DNA from: Dermabacter sp.
GTDB lineage: Bacteria; Actinomycetota; Actinomycetes; Actinomycetales; Dermabacteraceae
Length of the DNA: 64,000 nucleotides
NCBI GenBank assembly: GCA_030538475.1
Contig: JAUNTX010000003.1
Location: forward strand, 186,001 to 250,000
Direction: 5' to 3'
In this document: positions 26,466 through 34,595 of the stretch, piece after piece
How the letters are laid out: every line of letters starts with the position of its first letter
How positions within the stretch are numbered: position 1 is the first letter of the stretch
Notes under the pieces: generated by a model
The model's input: only the letters and a program-made list of their open reading frames with translations
Told to the model about the DNA's origin: nothing
The model's database searches: none
Program-made: the position numbers and the translations under genes

Positions 26466-26563
26466 GCTCTGTACCCATTGAGCTACATCCGGCTTCGCCG
26501 GAGCCAGGAGTCGAACCTGGATCTCCACTGTTTTTGTGCGAACCGAGGTTATGATCCTCCAGC
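26466..26563 (-). ncRNA. tRNA-like segments in permuted order
   Basis: On the minus strand, 26,520-26,504 is a standard T-arm (CCAGG, loop TTCGACT, CCTGG) followed by CTCCGGC, as at a tRNA 3' end. After only GAA comes GCCGGATGTAGCTCAATGGG, with a D-arm closing at GAGC (26,466), as at a tRNA 5' end. So a 3' half precedes a 5' half, and GCCGGAT would pair with CTCCGGC at six of seven positions. Upstream lies a GAGG-ATCATAA-CCTC hairpin (26,559-26,545) with a CAT loop. GCTGGAG (26,563-26,557) could alternatively pair with CTCCGGC to form a 67-base mini-tRNA without proper D and anticodon arms. Decayed tRNA or attachment-site debris is also possible. Confidence 0.5.
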
Positions 26564-26648
26564 CCATCAATGGCATCCGCTACGTAGACGACACTCTACC
26601 ACAGGCCTGGGTGCGCACCTCCGAGTAACACGACTCAGGAGGTCCGCC

Positions 26649-27464
26649 ATGCCGACGTTCTTCGATTCGACCGCCGACGCCGCTGAGGCGTCCGAGGCGC
26701 TGCGGGGACTGGCTCACGCAAGCCGAGGCTTCGATCAACCCGCGGAGATGTACGGGGCTATCGGTGACCTGTCCTCGGGGATGCGCTCGCTCCGGCAGGC
26801 ACTCGACCAGATCGCTGATGCCCACGAGAGCAAGGCCGCGCACGCCTTCAACGATGACGGAAGTCACGAGGCGGGAGCGCGGGACGCGCTCACTGCGGCG
26901 GAGGAGTTGCACCAGGCCGCGAACCTCATCGACCGGGCCTATGACCGGCTCGCGGAAGGGTTCATCGCTGCGGGGCGGATCGCCTGGCACCCCGACCCCG
27001 CTGTCGAAGAGGCTGAGCTGTCGCGGTGGATCAATGTGGTGTTCTTACAGGGCGATGAGGCCGACCGGCCACTGCGCATCCTCGGCGAGCTGGGGCACGT
27101 CGACGCGGTGGACTTCCTCGCCCAGTGGGACTACGGCGACGAGACCACCGACGCGGCGATGGAGAACGGATACGTCTACGACGAGCCCCCGGCCGGCCAG
27201 TACGACAAGGTGATGCACTCCGGCGACTACGCCCTGGTCGTCAACCCGCACCTCGGCTACGTCTCCCTCCTGCGCCGCCACACCGAACCCGGCCCCGAGA
27301 CCGACGAGCGCGAAACCCCAACGCCCACGCAGGGCGGCCCCGAACTGCTGGTGTCGTACTCGTCGCCGGGCGCGCCGAAGCGGACGACTACGCCGCCGAA
27401 GCAGGAGCCGTCGTGGTTCGAGCCGGCCAAGATCACGGCCGTCAAGCAGGCACGAGGTCTGTGA
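26649..27464 (+). CDS. conserved ICE transfer-module protein of unknown function
   Basis: A 271-residue acidic, soluble protein. The N-terminal 115 residues are helical (ASEALRGLAHASRGF, SLRQALDQIADAHESKAAHAFNDDG) and the C-terminal half contains mixed strands ending in a Pro/Thr-rich tail. AGGAGGT stands 6 bases before ATG 26,649; an in-frame extension upstream runs through the tRNA-like block and is rejected. Its place directly before the VirB4-like ATPase suggests a role in transfer, but no fold is recognised. Confidence 0.7.
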   Translation: MPTFFDSTADAAEASEALRGLAHASRGFDQPAEMYGAIGDLSSGMRSLRQALDQIADAHESKAAHAFNDDGSHEAGARDALTAAEELHQAANLIDRAYDRLAEGFIAAGRIAWHPDPAVEEAELSRWINVVFLQGDEADRPLRILGELGHVDAVDFLAQWDYGDETTDAAMENGYVYDEPPAGQYDKVMHSGDYALVVNPHLGYVSLLRRHTEPGPETDERETPTPTQGGPELLVSYSSPGAPKRTTTPPKQEPSWFEPAKITAVKQARGL

Positions 27465-27466
27465 CC

Positions 27467-28945
27467 ATGAGCGCGGAGCGAGAGAAGCTGCACACCTCGG
27501 TGCTCGTCGCCCCAGCATCAGAGCGACGCAAGTACCGCAAGCAGCGCCGGCAGGCCGCCGCCCGACTGGTTGCCGAGCAACGCCGTGCCGAGGTCGAAGC
27601 AGCCAAGGCGAAGGCCGAGGCAGAGCGGGCGGAGCGGCGGGCCACGACGTATCTGCCGAGGTCCGGCGAACCCGGCCCGGCGGCGCTCAGGACACCGGGC
27701 CGGTTCCGGCTTTCGCGCCATCAGGACACCAGTGCGGTGCTGTCGGCGCAATATCCGTTCCTCGCCGAAGGCGGCCTGGGCAGCCAGGGCGTGTTCGTCG
27801 GGCAGGACATGTACTCCGGCGGGAGCTTCGTCTATGACCCGTGGGAGTTGTACCGGCGAGGCGTCATCACCGCGCCGAACATGATCCTCGCCGGGATCGT
27901 CGGCTCCGGGAAGTCCAGCCTCGCCAAGTCGCTCTACACCCGGTCGTTGCCATTCGGTCGCAGGGTCTACGTCCCGTGCGACCCCAAGGGCGAGCACACC
28001 GCCGTCGCGGAAGCGGTCGGCGGAAAGGCCATCGTTCTCGGCCACGGGCTGCGCACCCGGCTGAACCCGCTCGATGAGGGCCACCGGCCCTCGGGCCTGT
28101 CGGATCGGGAATGGGCGTCCACGTTGGCGTCGCGGCGGCGTGAGCTGCTGGGCGCGCTCGCGGAGACCGTGCTCGGCCGGGGTTTATCGCCGTTGGAGCA
28201 CACCGCCATCGACACCGCCCTCACGGCGGCGGTGCGCGATGCGGAGGTGCCGATCCTGCCGATGGTCGTGGACCGTCTACTCACCCCAGCACCCGACGTT
28301 GACCAGGACGGGCGGCTGGCCGAAGACGGCCGGCTCGTCGCTCACGCGCTGCGCCGCCTCGTCGGTGGTGACCTGGCCGGCCTCTTCGACGGGCCATCCA
28401 CGGTCCGTTTCGATCCGTCCCTCCCGATGGTCAGTCTCGACCTCAGCCGGGTCGCGGAGAACGCCGCCCTGCTGAGCGTGTTGATGACCTGCGCGTCGGC
28501 GTGGATGGAAGCGGCGCTGATGGACCCCGATGGCGGGAAACGCTGGATGATCTATGACGAAGCCTGGCGCCTCATGGCCCACCCCGCGCTGCTGCGCCGG
28601 ATGGATGCGCAATGGCGGCTCGCCCGCCACTACGGGCTGGCGAACATGCTCGTCTTCCACAAGCTCTCCGACCTCGACAACGTGGGCGATCAGGGCTCGG
28701 CCATGCGCTCGCTGGCGAACAGCCTGCTCGCCAATGCCGAGACGCGCGTGATCTACCGGCAAGAGTCCGACCAGCTCTCGCTCACCGCCAAGACCCTCGG
28801 CCTGACCGGCACCGAACAGCACCTCCTGCCCGGACTCGGCACCGGGCAAGGGCTCTGGCGCATCAAAGAACGCTCCTTCGTCGTCCAACACCAGATGCAC
28901 CCCGATGAGTTGGCCTTGTTCGACACCACCACCCGGATGATCTAG
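27467..28945 (+). CDS. VirB4-like conjugation ATPase
   Basis: A 492-residue protein. After a charged coiled N-terminus (QRRAEVEAAKAKAEAERAERR) come Walker A GIVGSGKSSLAKSL, Walker B WMIYDEAWRLM, and a C-terminal Gln/Arg finger region (TRVIYRQESDQLSLTAKTLGL). Together with the SCO6880-like protein it would form the VirB3/VirB4 unit that powers assembly and transfer. It starts 2 bases after the preceding stop. Confidence 0.88.
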   Translation: MSAEREKLHTSVLVAPASERRKYRKQRRQAAARLVAEQRRAEVEAAKAKAEAERAERRATTYLPRSGEPGPAALRTPGRFRLSRHQDTSAVLSAQYPFLAEGGLGSQGVFVGQDMYSGGSFVYDPWELYRRGVITAPNMILAGIVGSGKSSLAKSLYTRSLPFGRRVYVPCDPKGEHTAVAEAVGGKAIVLGHGLRTRLNPLDEGHRPSGLSDREWASTLASRRRELLGALAETVLGRGLSPLEHTAIDTALTAAVRDAEVPILPMVVDRLLTPAPDVDQDGRLAEDGRLVAHALRRLVGGDLAGLFDGPSTVRFDPSLPMVSLDLSRVAENAALLSVLMTCASAWMEAALMDPDGGKRWMIYDEAWRLMAHPALLRRMDAQWRLARHYGLANMLVFHKLSDLDNVGDQGSAMRSLANSLLANAETRVIYRQESDQLSLTAKTLGLTGTEQHLLPGLGTGQGLWRIKERSFVVQHQMHPDELALFDTTTRMI

Positions 28946-28951
28946 CGATTC

Positions 28952-28977
28952 GGTGGGTGCACCTACCGGGCATGAAG
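28952..28977 (+). repeat. intergenic motif copy 3
   Basis: A GGTGGGTGCACCT core followed by ACCGGGCATGAAG, immediately after the VirB4-like stop. It ends over the ATG of the next gene exactly as copy 1 does. Confidence 0.6.
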
Positions 28978-29493
28978 CGAAGCGAACCCGACCAGCCGCC
29001 CGTCAACATCCCGACCGTCGTTCTCACGGTGCACGAGGACGGCATTCTGACCGCCACCCTCGACGGCGCACCCTTGACGCCGCCTCAGTGGGCGCCGCCG
29101 TGGCGGCGTGAGTCGTTCCCGCAGATCATCGACCAGGCCAGCAACGACCGCACCCGCCCGATCCGCGTCGAGGTCCGCGAAGCAGACGGCTCGGTGTTCA
29201 CCGACCTCATCACCGCACGACCCCGCCGCGCCCTCCCTGAACCGGAGCCGACGGTCGAGGCGAAGCCCACGTCGGCCCTGCCGGTGTTCCATCAGGTCGA
29301 GGGCGACGGGTTCGTGCCCGGTGAGGATGTCGCGGTCGCGATCATCACCGGCCACACCGACGCCGCACACACCGGCACCGCCCGCGCCCTCATCGACCCC
29401 ACCAACCCGATCCCGGAGCAGACGACAGGGCGATTCGAGGTGCTGCTGCTCGGACGTATCTCGGGTGCCACGGTGATCCGGCGGCTGCCATGA
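28972..29493 (+). CDS. conserved ICE protein of unknown function
   Basis: A 173-residue soluble protein. The first half has alternating strands (VVLTVHEDGILTATLDGAPL, IRVEVREADGSVFTDLI) and the second half a small beta-rich domain (VAVAIITGHTDAAHTG, FEVLLLGRISGATVIRRL). ATG 28,972 is chosen; GTG 28,957 would add MHLPG but lies in the recurring intergenic motif. Its stop overlaps the coupling-protein ATG by 4 bases. It may be an accessory of the coupling protein. Confidence 0.65.
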   Translation: MKRSEPDQPPVNIPTVVLTVHEDGILTATLDGAPLTPPQWAPPWRRESFPQIIDQASNDRTRPIRVEVREADGSVFTDLITARPRRALPEPEPTVEAKPTSALPVFHQVEGDGFVPGEDVAVAIITGHTDAAHTGTARALIDPTNPIPEQTTGRFEVLLLGRISGATVIRRLP

Positions 29494-31268
29494 CCGGTGA
29501 GGGACGGCAGACCGGATCGTTCGGGGACGAGCTGACCAACGCCGCCATGATCGGCCTGGTCGCCCTCTTCGGAGTCGCGCTCGTCCTCCGCGCCGCCGGC
29601 ACGATCACCGCCTGGCTCACCGGCACCCCCCAACCCGAAGGCGGACTCGCGGCCGGGGTCGGGGTGCTGGTGCATCCCGGCGACCCCGGCAGCGCGCTCG
29701 ACGCGGACGGGTTGAACCCGGTCGTCTACTGGGTCGTGACCGGAGCCATGCTCGCGCTCCTCATCGCACTCGTGGTGTTCGCGTGGGTGCGGGTGCGTCG
29801 CTTCACGCACCGGGCCGAGCAAGACCCGCGCCGGATGGCCGGGATCGCGACCCGCCACGAAGTCGCCACCGCGGCATCGGAGAAGGCGCTACTGCGACGC
29901 GCCGGGAACCTCCGCCCCGGCCTGGCCGACCCGAAACCAACCGATGTCGGGTACCGACTCGGTTCCTCGAAAGGCGTAGGGGTGTGGGCGTCGGTGGAGG
30001 ACTCGATCATGGTCATCGGCCCGCCCCGCTCCGGCAAGGGCCTGCACCTGGTGATCCCGGCGATCCTCGACGCACCCGGCGCCGTCGTCGTCACCAGCAC
30101 CCGACCCGACAACCTGACCGCGACCATGCGCGCCCGCCGCCGCATCGGCCCTGTGGCGATCTTCGACCCCCAGCACTTGGCCGAAGGGCTGCCCGCCGGG
30201 CTGCGCTGGTCACCGATCCGGGGGTGTGAGTCGCCACAGACCGCGATGATCCGCGCCACGGGCCTCGCCGCCGGCACCGGCCTGTCCGCCGGCGGGGTCG
30301 ATAGTGGCGGGTTCTGGGAAGGGAAGACGAGAGCCGCATTGCAGGCTTTGCTGCACGCGGCGGCGATCGACAACCGGCCACCCGCCGAACTGTTCCGCTG
30401 GACCCTCGACCCCACCGCCGCCGCAGATGCGGTGGCAATCCTGACCGGCTCCACCCGCGCCGCGACCGGATGGGCCGAGTCCTTGGAGGCGATGATCGAC
30501 TCCGACCCCCGCACCCGCGACTCCATCTGGCAAGGCGTCTCCCTCGCTCTCGGGTCACTGGCTGACCCGCGAGTCCTCGACGCCGTATCACCGGCCGAGG
30601 GAGAAGGGTTCGACCCCGAAGCGTTCATCCGCGACCGCGGCACCCTCTTCCTGCTGGCGACCGGCTCGGGTGCCGGAGCATCTGCGGCATTGGTGGCTGC
30701 GTTGGTGGAAGACCTCATCGAGACCGCCCGCCGTCTCGCCGCACGCTCACCCGGTGCCCGGCTCGATCCGCCGATGCTGCTGGCGCTGGACGAGATAGCC
30801 AACCTCTCACCCCTGCCGTCGCTACCGACGCTGATGGCCGAAGGCGGCGGGTCGGGGATCACGACCATGCCCGTCTTGCAGTCGCTCGCGCAAGCGCGGG
30901 ACAAGTGGAACGAACACCAAGCCAACGCGATCTGGGACGCGAGCATCGTGAAAGTCATCCTCGGTGGCGCGTCCAACTCCCGCGACCTGCAAGACCTGAG
31001 TGCCTTGGTCGGGGAACGCGACGAGTACACCGACTCGGTGACACTAGGCGATCACGGCACCCGCTCCAACCAGCGATCCGTGCGCCGCGTCCCGATCTTC
31101 CCACCCGACCGCATCCGCCGACTGCCCTTCGGCACCGGGGTCGTCCTGCTGCGCTCCGCACCACCCATCGTCACCGACCTGCACCCGTGGCCCAGCCGCT
31201 CAGACGCCGGGCAGCTCGCCAATGACCGCAAGGAGATCGAAGCCCTCCTGCGTCGCACCGAGAGCTGA
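29490..31268 (+). CDS. TraG/VirD4-type coupling protein
   Basis: A 592-residue protein. Two N-terminal membrane segments (MIGLVALFGVALVLRAAG and VVTGAMLALLIALVVFAWV) precede the ATPase domain with Walker A VIGPPRSGKGLHLVIP, TSTRPDNLTATM, and Walker B MLLALDEIANLSPLPSLP. TraG/VirD4 proteins link the relaxase-DNA complex to the channel and pump the strand. Translation is coupled to the small gene upstream. The C-terminal segment (PIFPPDRIRRLPFGTGVVLLRSAPP) is typical of actinobacterial TraG-like proteins. Confidence 0.92.
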   Translation: MTGEGRQTGSFGDELTNAAMIGLVALFGVALVLRAAGTITAWLTGTPQPEGGLAAGVGVLVHPGDPGSALDADGLNPVVYWVVTGAMLALLIALVVFAWVRVRRFTHRAEQDPRRMAGIATRHEVATAASEKALLRRAGNLRPGLADPKPTDVGYRLGSSKGVGVWASVEDSIMVIGPPRSGKGLHLVIPAILDAPGAVVVTSTRPDNLTATMRARRRIGPVAIFDPQHLAEGLPAGLRWSPIRGCESPQTAMIRATGLAAGTGLSAGGVDSGGFWEGKTRAALQALLHAAAIDNRPPAELFRWTLDPTAAADAVAILTGSTRAATGWAESLEAMIDSDPRTRDSIWQGVSLALGSLADPRVLDAVSPAEGEGFDPEAFIRDRGTLFLLATGSGAGASAALVAALVEDLIETARRLAARSPGARLDPPMLLALDEIANLSPLPSLPTLMAEGGGSGITTMPVLQSLAQARDKWNEHQANAIWDASIVKVILGGASNSRDLQDLSALVGERDEYTDSVTLGDHGTRSNQRSVRRVPIFPPDRIRRLPFGTGVVLLRSAPPIVTDLHPWPSRSDAGQLANDRKEIEALLRRTES

Positions 31269-31343
31269 CCCGGAGGCGATCGCGCACCTTCCCGCCACAG
31301 CGGTCCAGCGAGACGGGCTGCGTGAGCAGATAGGAGCACTCCG

Positions 31344-31805
31344 ATGTCGATTCAGACTCAGCAGGCCGTGTCCGGGTTCGTCGCCTCCGAGCCGCAGTTG
31401 AGCTTCACCGAGAAGGGTGATGCCCGGCTCTACATGAAGATCGGGCTGGAGCACTACCGGCGTGAGGCCGACAACTCGTTCACCAAGTTGGAGACCACCT
31501 TCCACGACCTGATCGCGTTCAAGGGCGCGGCCGAGTTCGGGCACCAGAAGCTCGCCAAAGGCGACAACTTCATCGCGGAGGGCCGCGTGCGCAAGTATTC
31601 CTACGAGCGCGACGGCCAGCGGCGCGAGGGCGAAGAGTTCATCGCGACCCGCCTGGGTCACGACTTGGCCCGCACCCGCTACGAGGTCGACCGGACGCCC
31701 CGTCGCAATGCCAGCGAGCAGGCGGCCCCCGCGCGGGATGCCTCGGCGTTCACCAGCCCGGAACCGAGCCGGCCGGCGACCACTGCCCCGGCAATGGGCA
31801 TGTGA
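31344..31805 (+). CDS. ssb: single-stranded DNA-binding protein
   Basis: A 153-residue protein with an N-terminal OB-fold (QQAVSGFVASEPQLSFTEKGDARLYMKIGL, FHDLIAFKGAAEF, GDNFIAEGRVRKYSYERDGQRREGEEFIATRLG) and a disordered Ala/Pro/Arg tail. It lacks the acidic DDDIPF-like tip of chromosomal SSB, ending APAMGM instead. It probably coats transferred single strands. GGAG lies 7 bases before the ATG. A DUF4913 gene follows directly. Confidence 0.85.
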   Translation: MSIQTQQAVSGFVASEPQLSFTEKGDARLYMKIGLEHYRREADNSFTKLETTFHDLIAFKGAAEFGHQKLAKGDNFIAEGRVRKYSYERDGQRREGEEFIATRLGHDLARTRYEVDRTPRRNASEQAAPARDASAFTSPEPSRPATTAPAMGM

Positions 31806-31816
31806 GGGGAACCGTG

Positions 31817-32401
31817 ATGACCGCCATCGACAAGCCCGATCCCACGACAAGATCGGAAGCACCCGACGAGTTCGATGACCGTCCCGCATTCGACGCTGGC
31901 AACGATCTCCCCGGCCCGCCCCGTCCGATCAACTGGAACCTGCTGTCGGCTGGCGATCTGGAAGCCGAGCTGCTCGAACTGAACCGCTGGGTCGATTGGC
32001 TCCGCCACACCTACGGCCTGTCGGCCAGCGTGATCCCGCCGATGTGGCACCGCCACCCAGAACTCCTCTGGGAACTCTCCGCGCTGCACCTGCACTGGCT
32101 CTGCGCCTACGACCCCGAGCAGAACGGCTCCGCACCGCTGGGATGGCACCGCGACTTCGCCGACGCCCGACAGAGGCTCCGCGATTGGGTAGCTACCAGC
32201 GGCACCCGCTTGGACCGCGACCGCCCCACCCGCCAGACCACCTGGCCCGGCGAAGCACCGGCCGAACCAGTCGAGGAAGTGCCGATCACTGACCGCGACG
32301 AAGACTTCGTGCGCTACGTGCTCGATGAAGTCGCCAGCAGGCAGGCCGCCGAGGACGCCTTCTTCGCTGGCGTCGATCTGACGACAGGAGAAGTCCGGTG
32401 A
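31817..32401 (+). CDS. DUF4913 family protein
   Basis: A 194-residue protein. The segment LEAELLELNRWVDWLRHTYGLSASVIPPMWHRHPELLWELSALHLHW, with Trp and His in the typical positions, is the DUF4913 signature seen in actinobacterial plasmids and ICEs. ATG 31,817 has GAGGGGA upstream and is preferred over GTG starts at 31,802 and 31,814. The C-terminus is acidic (EEVPITDRDEDFVRYVLDEV). No function is known for the family. Its stop overlaps the GTG of the next gene. Confidence 0.8.
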   Translation: MTAIDKPDPTTRSEAPDEFDDRPAFDAGNDLPGPPRPINWNLLSAGDLEAELLELNRWVDWLRHTYGLSASVIPPMWHRHPELLWELSALHLHWLCAYDPEQNGSAPLGWHRDFADARQRLRDWVATSGTRLDRDRPTRQTTWPGEAPAEPVEEVPITDRDEDFVRYVLDEVASRQAAEDAFFAGVDLTTGEVR

Positions 32402-32598
32402 GCAAGCCCCGCAAGTCCCCGCCGGCCCGGATGCGCACGTACCGTATCGAGGCCGAACCGCGCGCTACGCCCGATCTACACAAGCTCGCGCAACTGTTCA
32501 TCGGCATGGCCTTCGCCCGCGCCGACGCCGAGCGCGCCAACCAACAGACATCACCGTCGAGCCCTCGGCACGAGACCGGCCGCGAGGTAGAATCGTAG
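32398..32598 (+). CDS. small basic ICE protein adjacent to integrase
   Basis: A 66-residue protein, MSKPRKSPPARMRTYRIEAEPRATPDLHKLAQLFIG in its N-terminal half (given here as the pattern R..RIE.EPR..PDL.KLAQL). It shares this pattern with the 1,093-1,302 protein. GTG start, GGAG 8 bases upstream, 4-base overlap with the DUF4913 gene. Being the last gene before the integrase, it could be a recombination-directionality or accessory factor; this is speculation from position. Confidence 0.6.
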   Translation: MSKPRKSPPARMRTYRIEAEPRATPDLHKLAQLFIGMAFARADAERANQQTSPSSPRHETGREVES

Positions 32599-32780
32599 AA
32601 GTACCAAGCCAACGGTCACACCGGATGTGGCCGTGGTGCGCAAGTCCTGTTCGGCCTTCGAGGCTTACCCAGGGTGCTCCGCTCGGAGCGTCCGGGTCGT
32701 GTTTTCCAACGAGTCGCACCGCGCGAGCGGTAGCCGCCGCTCGTGTTGGCCCCACCTGTTGGGGAAGGAAACACGGAGCC

Positions 32781-34469
32781 ATGACCATCACCCAAGTCGC
32801 GCCACCGGCGGCACTCGCCCATGTGGGCGAGACGACCTGCCTCGCGGTGTCCTACCTGCGCGTCTCGACCAAGGAGCAAGCCGAGCGCGGCGGACGGGAC
32901 GAAGGCTTCTCGATCCCCGCCCAGCGTGAAGCGAACCTCCGCAAGGCCCGCGAGCTGGACTCGATCATCACCGAAGAGTTCGTTGACGCGGGAGAGTCCG
33001 CTCGCAAGGCCGACCGCCCCGAACTGATGCGGATGATCGAGTACGTCAAGAGCCACCAGGTCGCCTACTGCATCGTCCACAAGGTCGACCGGCTCGCCCG
33101 CAACCGAGCCGACGACGTGGCAATCCACCTGGCCTTGAAGGAGGCCGGCGTCGTGCTGGTCTCCGCGACCGAGAACATCGATGAGACGCCCTCCGGGATG
33201 CTGCTGCACGGGATCATGTCCACCATCGCCGAGTTCTACTCCCGCAACCTCGCCAACGAGGTTGCTAAGGGCATGAACCAGAAGGCCATCGGCGGCGGCA
33301 CCAACGGCAAGGCGCCCATCGGCTACCTCAACGTCCGCAAGCGAGACGAGCTGGGCCGCGAAATGCGGGTGGTCGAGCCCGACCCCGACCGTGCGGCACT
33401 GGTCAAGTGGGCGTTCGAGGCCTACGCCACCGGGAACTACTCGACCATCGCCCTGCACGAAGAACTCATCGACCGAGGCCTGACGAGCGTGCCCACACCG
33501 AAGCGTCCGTCGAGGGCCCCGGCGCTGTCCACGATCCAGAAGATGCTCACCAACCCCTACTACAAGGGCCAGGTCAGCTTCCGGGGCGCGAGCTACGACG
33601 GACTGCACGAACCACTGGTCGCCACCGAGGTCTGGTACCGCGTCCAGGCCGTCCTCACCGCGCACCAGACCTCCGGGGAGAAGACCCAAGCCCACGACCA
33701 CTACCTCAAAGGCAGCATCTTCTGTGGCGAGTGCGGCTCGCGGTTGATCCTGTCCAACGCCCGCAGCAGCCAGGGAGTGATCTACCCGTACTTCCTGTGC
33801 GCGGGCCGGCACTCCAAGCGCACCACCTGCGAACGCAAGTCCATGTTCGTGCCCGACATCGAAGCCGCCGTCGAGGACTACTACCGACGCGTGCAGATTC
33901 CCGAGCACATCATCACCGCGCTCCGCGAGTTGGTCACCGGAGAGTTCGACCGGCTCCACGCCACCGCCCAGCGCGAACGCCACGCCTACACCGCCGAACG
34001 GGACGCTCTGCGCGACGAGCGCAAGAAGCTGCTCCAGGCCCACTACGCAGGCATGATCCCGCTCGATCTGCTCGGGGAGGAACAAGAACGCATCGCCCGT
34101 CGGCTGGCGTTCCTTGAAGCCCAGATCAACGCCGGAGACATCGAGTACGACCAAGCCAAGGCCCACCTCGAAGACTGCCTCGCCCTCGCCGGGGACTGCC
34201 ACGCGATCTACATGAGCATTGATGACTCGCTGCGCCGTCTGGCCAACCAAGCCTTCTTCGACAAGCTCGTCGTCCTGTCGGACGACACCGTGGATGGGCA
34301 GCCTGGGGAACCGTTCAACATCCTGTTCGACCCGGACGTTCAGCGCACCGCGCTCGCACGACAGCAGGCCGCGACAGAATCTGGATCTCAAACCGGAAAC
34401 GTCGTCGGTTTGAACAACGACGATCTGGTGGGTCGTGAGGGACTCGAACCCCCGACATCCACGGTGTAA
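32781..34469 (+). CDS. int: large serine recombinase, probable ICE integrase
   Basis: A 562-residue protein. The resolvase catalytic domain contains the nucleophile region YLRVSTKEQAE, then the IVHKVDRLARNRAD and EFYSRNLANEV motifs. A recombinase domain (GKAPIGYLNV to TIQKMLTNPYYKG), a zinc-ribbon (CGECGSRLIL and CAGRHSKRTTCERK) and a long coiled-coil follow. It should catalyse site-specific insertion and excision. The final residues REGLEPPTSTV are encoded by the complement of the tRNA-Val gene, and the stop codon lies in the tRNA anticodon loop. A 182-base non-coding stretch precedes the ATG and probably contains its promoter. Confidence 0.93.
   Translation: MTITQVAPPAALAHVGETTCLAVSYLRVSTKEQAERGGRDEGFSIPAQREANLRKARELDSIITEEFVDAGESARKADRPELMRMIEYVKSHQVAYCIVHKVDRLARNRADDVAIHLALKEAGVVLVSATENIDETPSGMLLHGIMSTIAEFYSRNLANEVAKGMNQKAIGGGTNGKAPIGYLNVRKRDELGREMRVVEPDPDRAALVKWAFEAYATGNYSTIALHEELIDRGLTSVPTPKRPSRAPALSTIQKMLTNPYYKGQVSFRGASYDGLHEPLVATEVWYRVQAVLTAHQTSGEKTQAHDHYLKGSIFCGECGSRLILSNARSSQGVIYPYFLCAGRHSKRTTCERKSMFVPDIEAAVEDYYRRVQIPEHIITALRELVTGEFDRLHATAQRERHAYTAERDALRDERKKLLQAHYAGMIPLDLLGEEQERIARRLAFLEAQINAGDIEYDQAKAHLEDCLALAGDCHAIYMSIDDSLRRLANQAFFDKLVVLSDDTVDGQPGEPFNILFDPDVQRTALARQQAATESGSQTGNVVGLNNDDLVGREGLEPPTSTV
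34429..34469. other. right ICE attachment junction within tRNA-Val 3' half (inferred)
   Basis: The ICE ends at or within the tRNA 3' half, where the integrase reading frame continues into the tRNA complement. This is where the integration junction must lie if the element uses this tRNA. The exact crossover bases cannot be fixed because the left end is outside the window. Confidence 0.55.
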
Positions 34470-34502
34470 ACGTGGCGCTCTAACCAACTGAGCTAACGAC
34501 CC
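34429..34502 (-). tRNA. tRNA-Val(UAC)
   Basis: A complete cloverleaf on the minus strand: acceptor GGGTCGT with ACGACCC, D-arm TAGCTCAGTTGGTTAGAGC, anticodon loop TTTACAC with anticodon TAC, T-arm GGGGGTTCGAGTCCCTC, discriminator A and an encoded CCA just beyond (34,426-34,428). Its 3' end faces the ICE, so it is the probable integration target and stays functional after insertion. Confidence 0.95.
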
Positions 34503-34595
34503 GAACCGGGAAATCCTCACACGGGATCTCCGGTGGCGGCAAACCGGATGCGGGTGGCCGTCGGCCTCTTCACATTCCCGGCGGCCGGGTGCTGT

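Noticed and set aside
26487..26503. CCGGCTTCGCCGG hairpin as a terminator for the HEPN gene
   Set aside because: No T-tract follows; the symmetry is better explained by the paired tRNA-like acceptor strands.
26478..26648. N-terminal extension of the 26,649 gene through the tRNA-like block
   Set aside because: AGGAGGT sits directly before ATG 26,649, and the extension would translate the T-arm and acceptor sequences.
1..34500. Left attachment site or duplicate of the tRNA-Val 3' end inside the window
   Set aside because: No second copy of the tRNA T-arm and acceptor sequence was found; the left ICE end is probably outside the window.
32616..34520. 634-residue frame opposite the integrase
   Set aside because: Antisense shadow; it runs through the tRNA-Val gene and has no family motifs.
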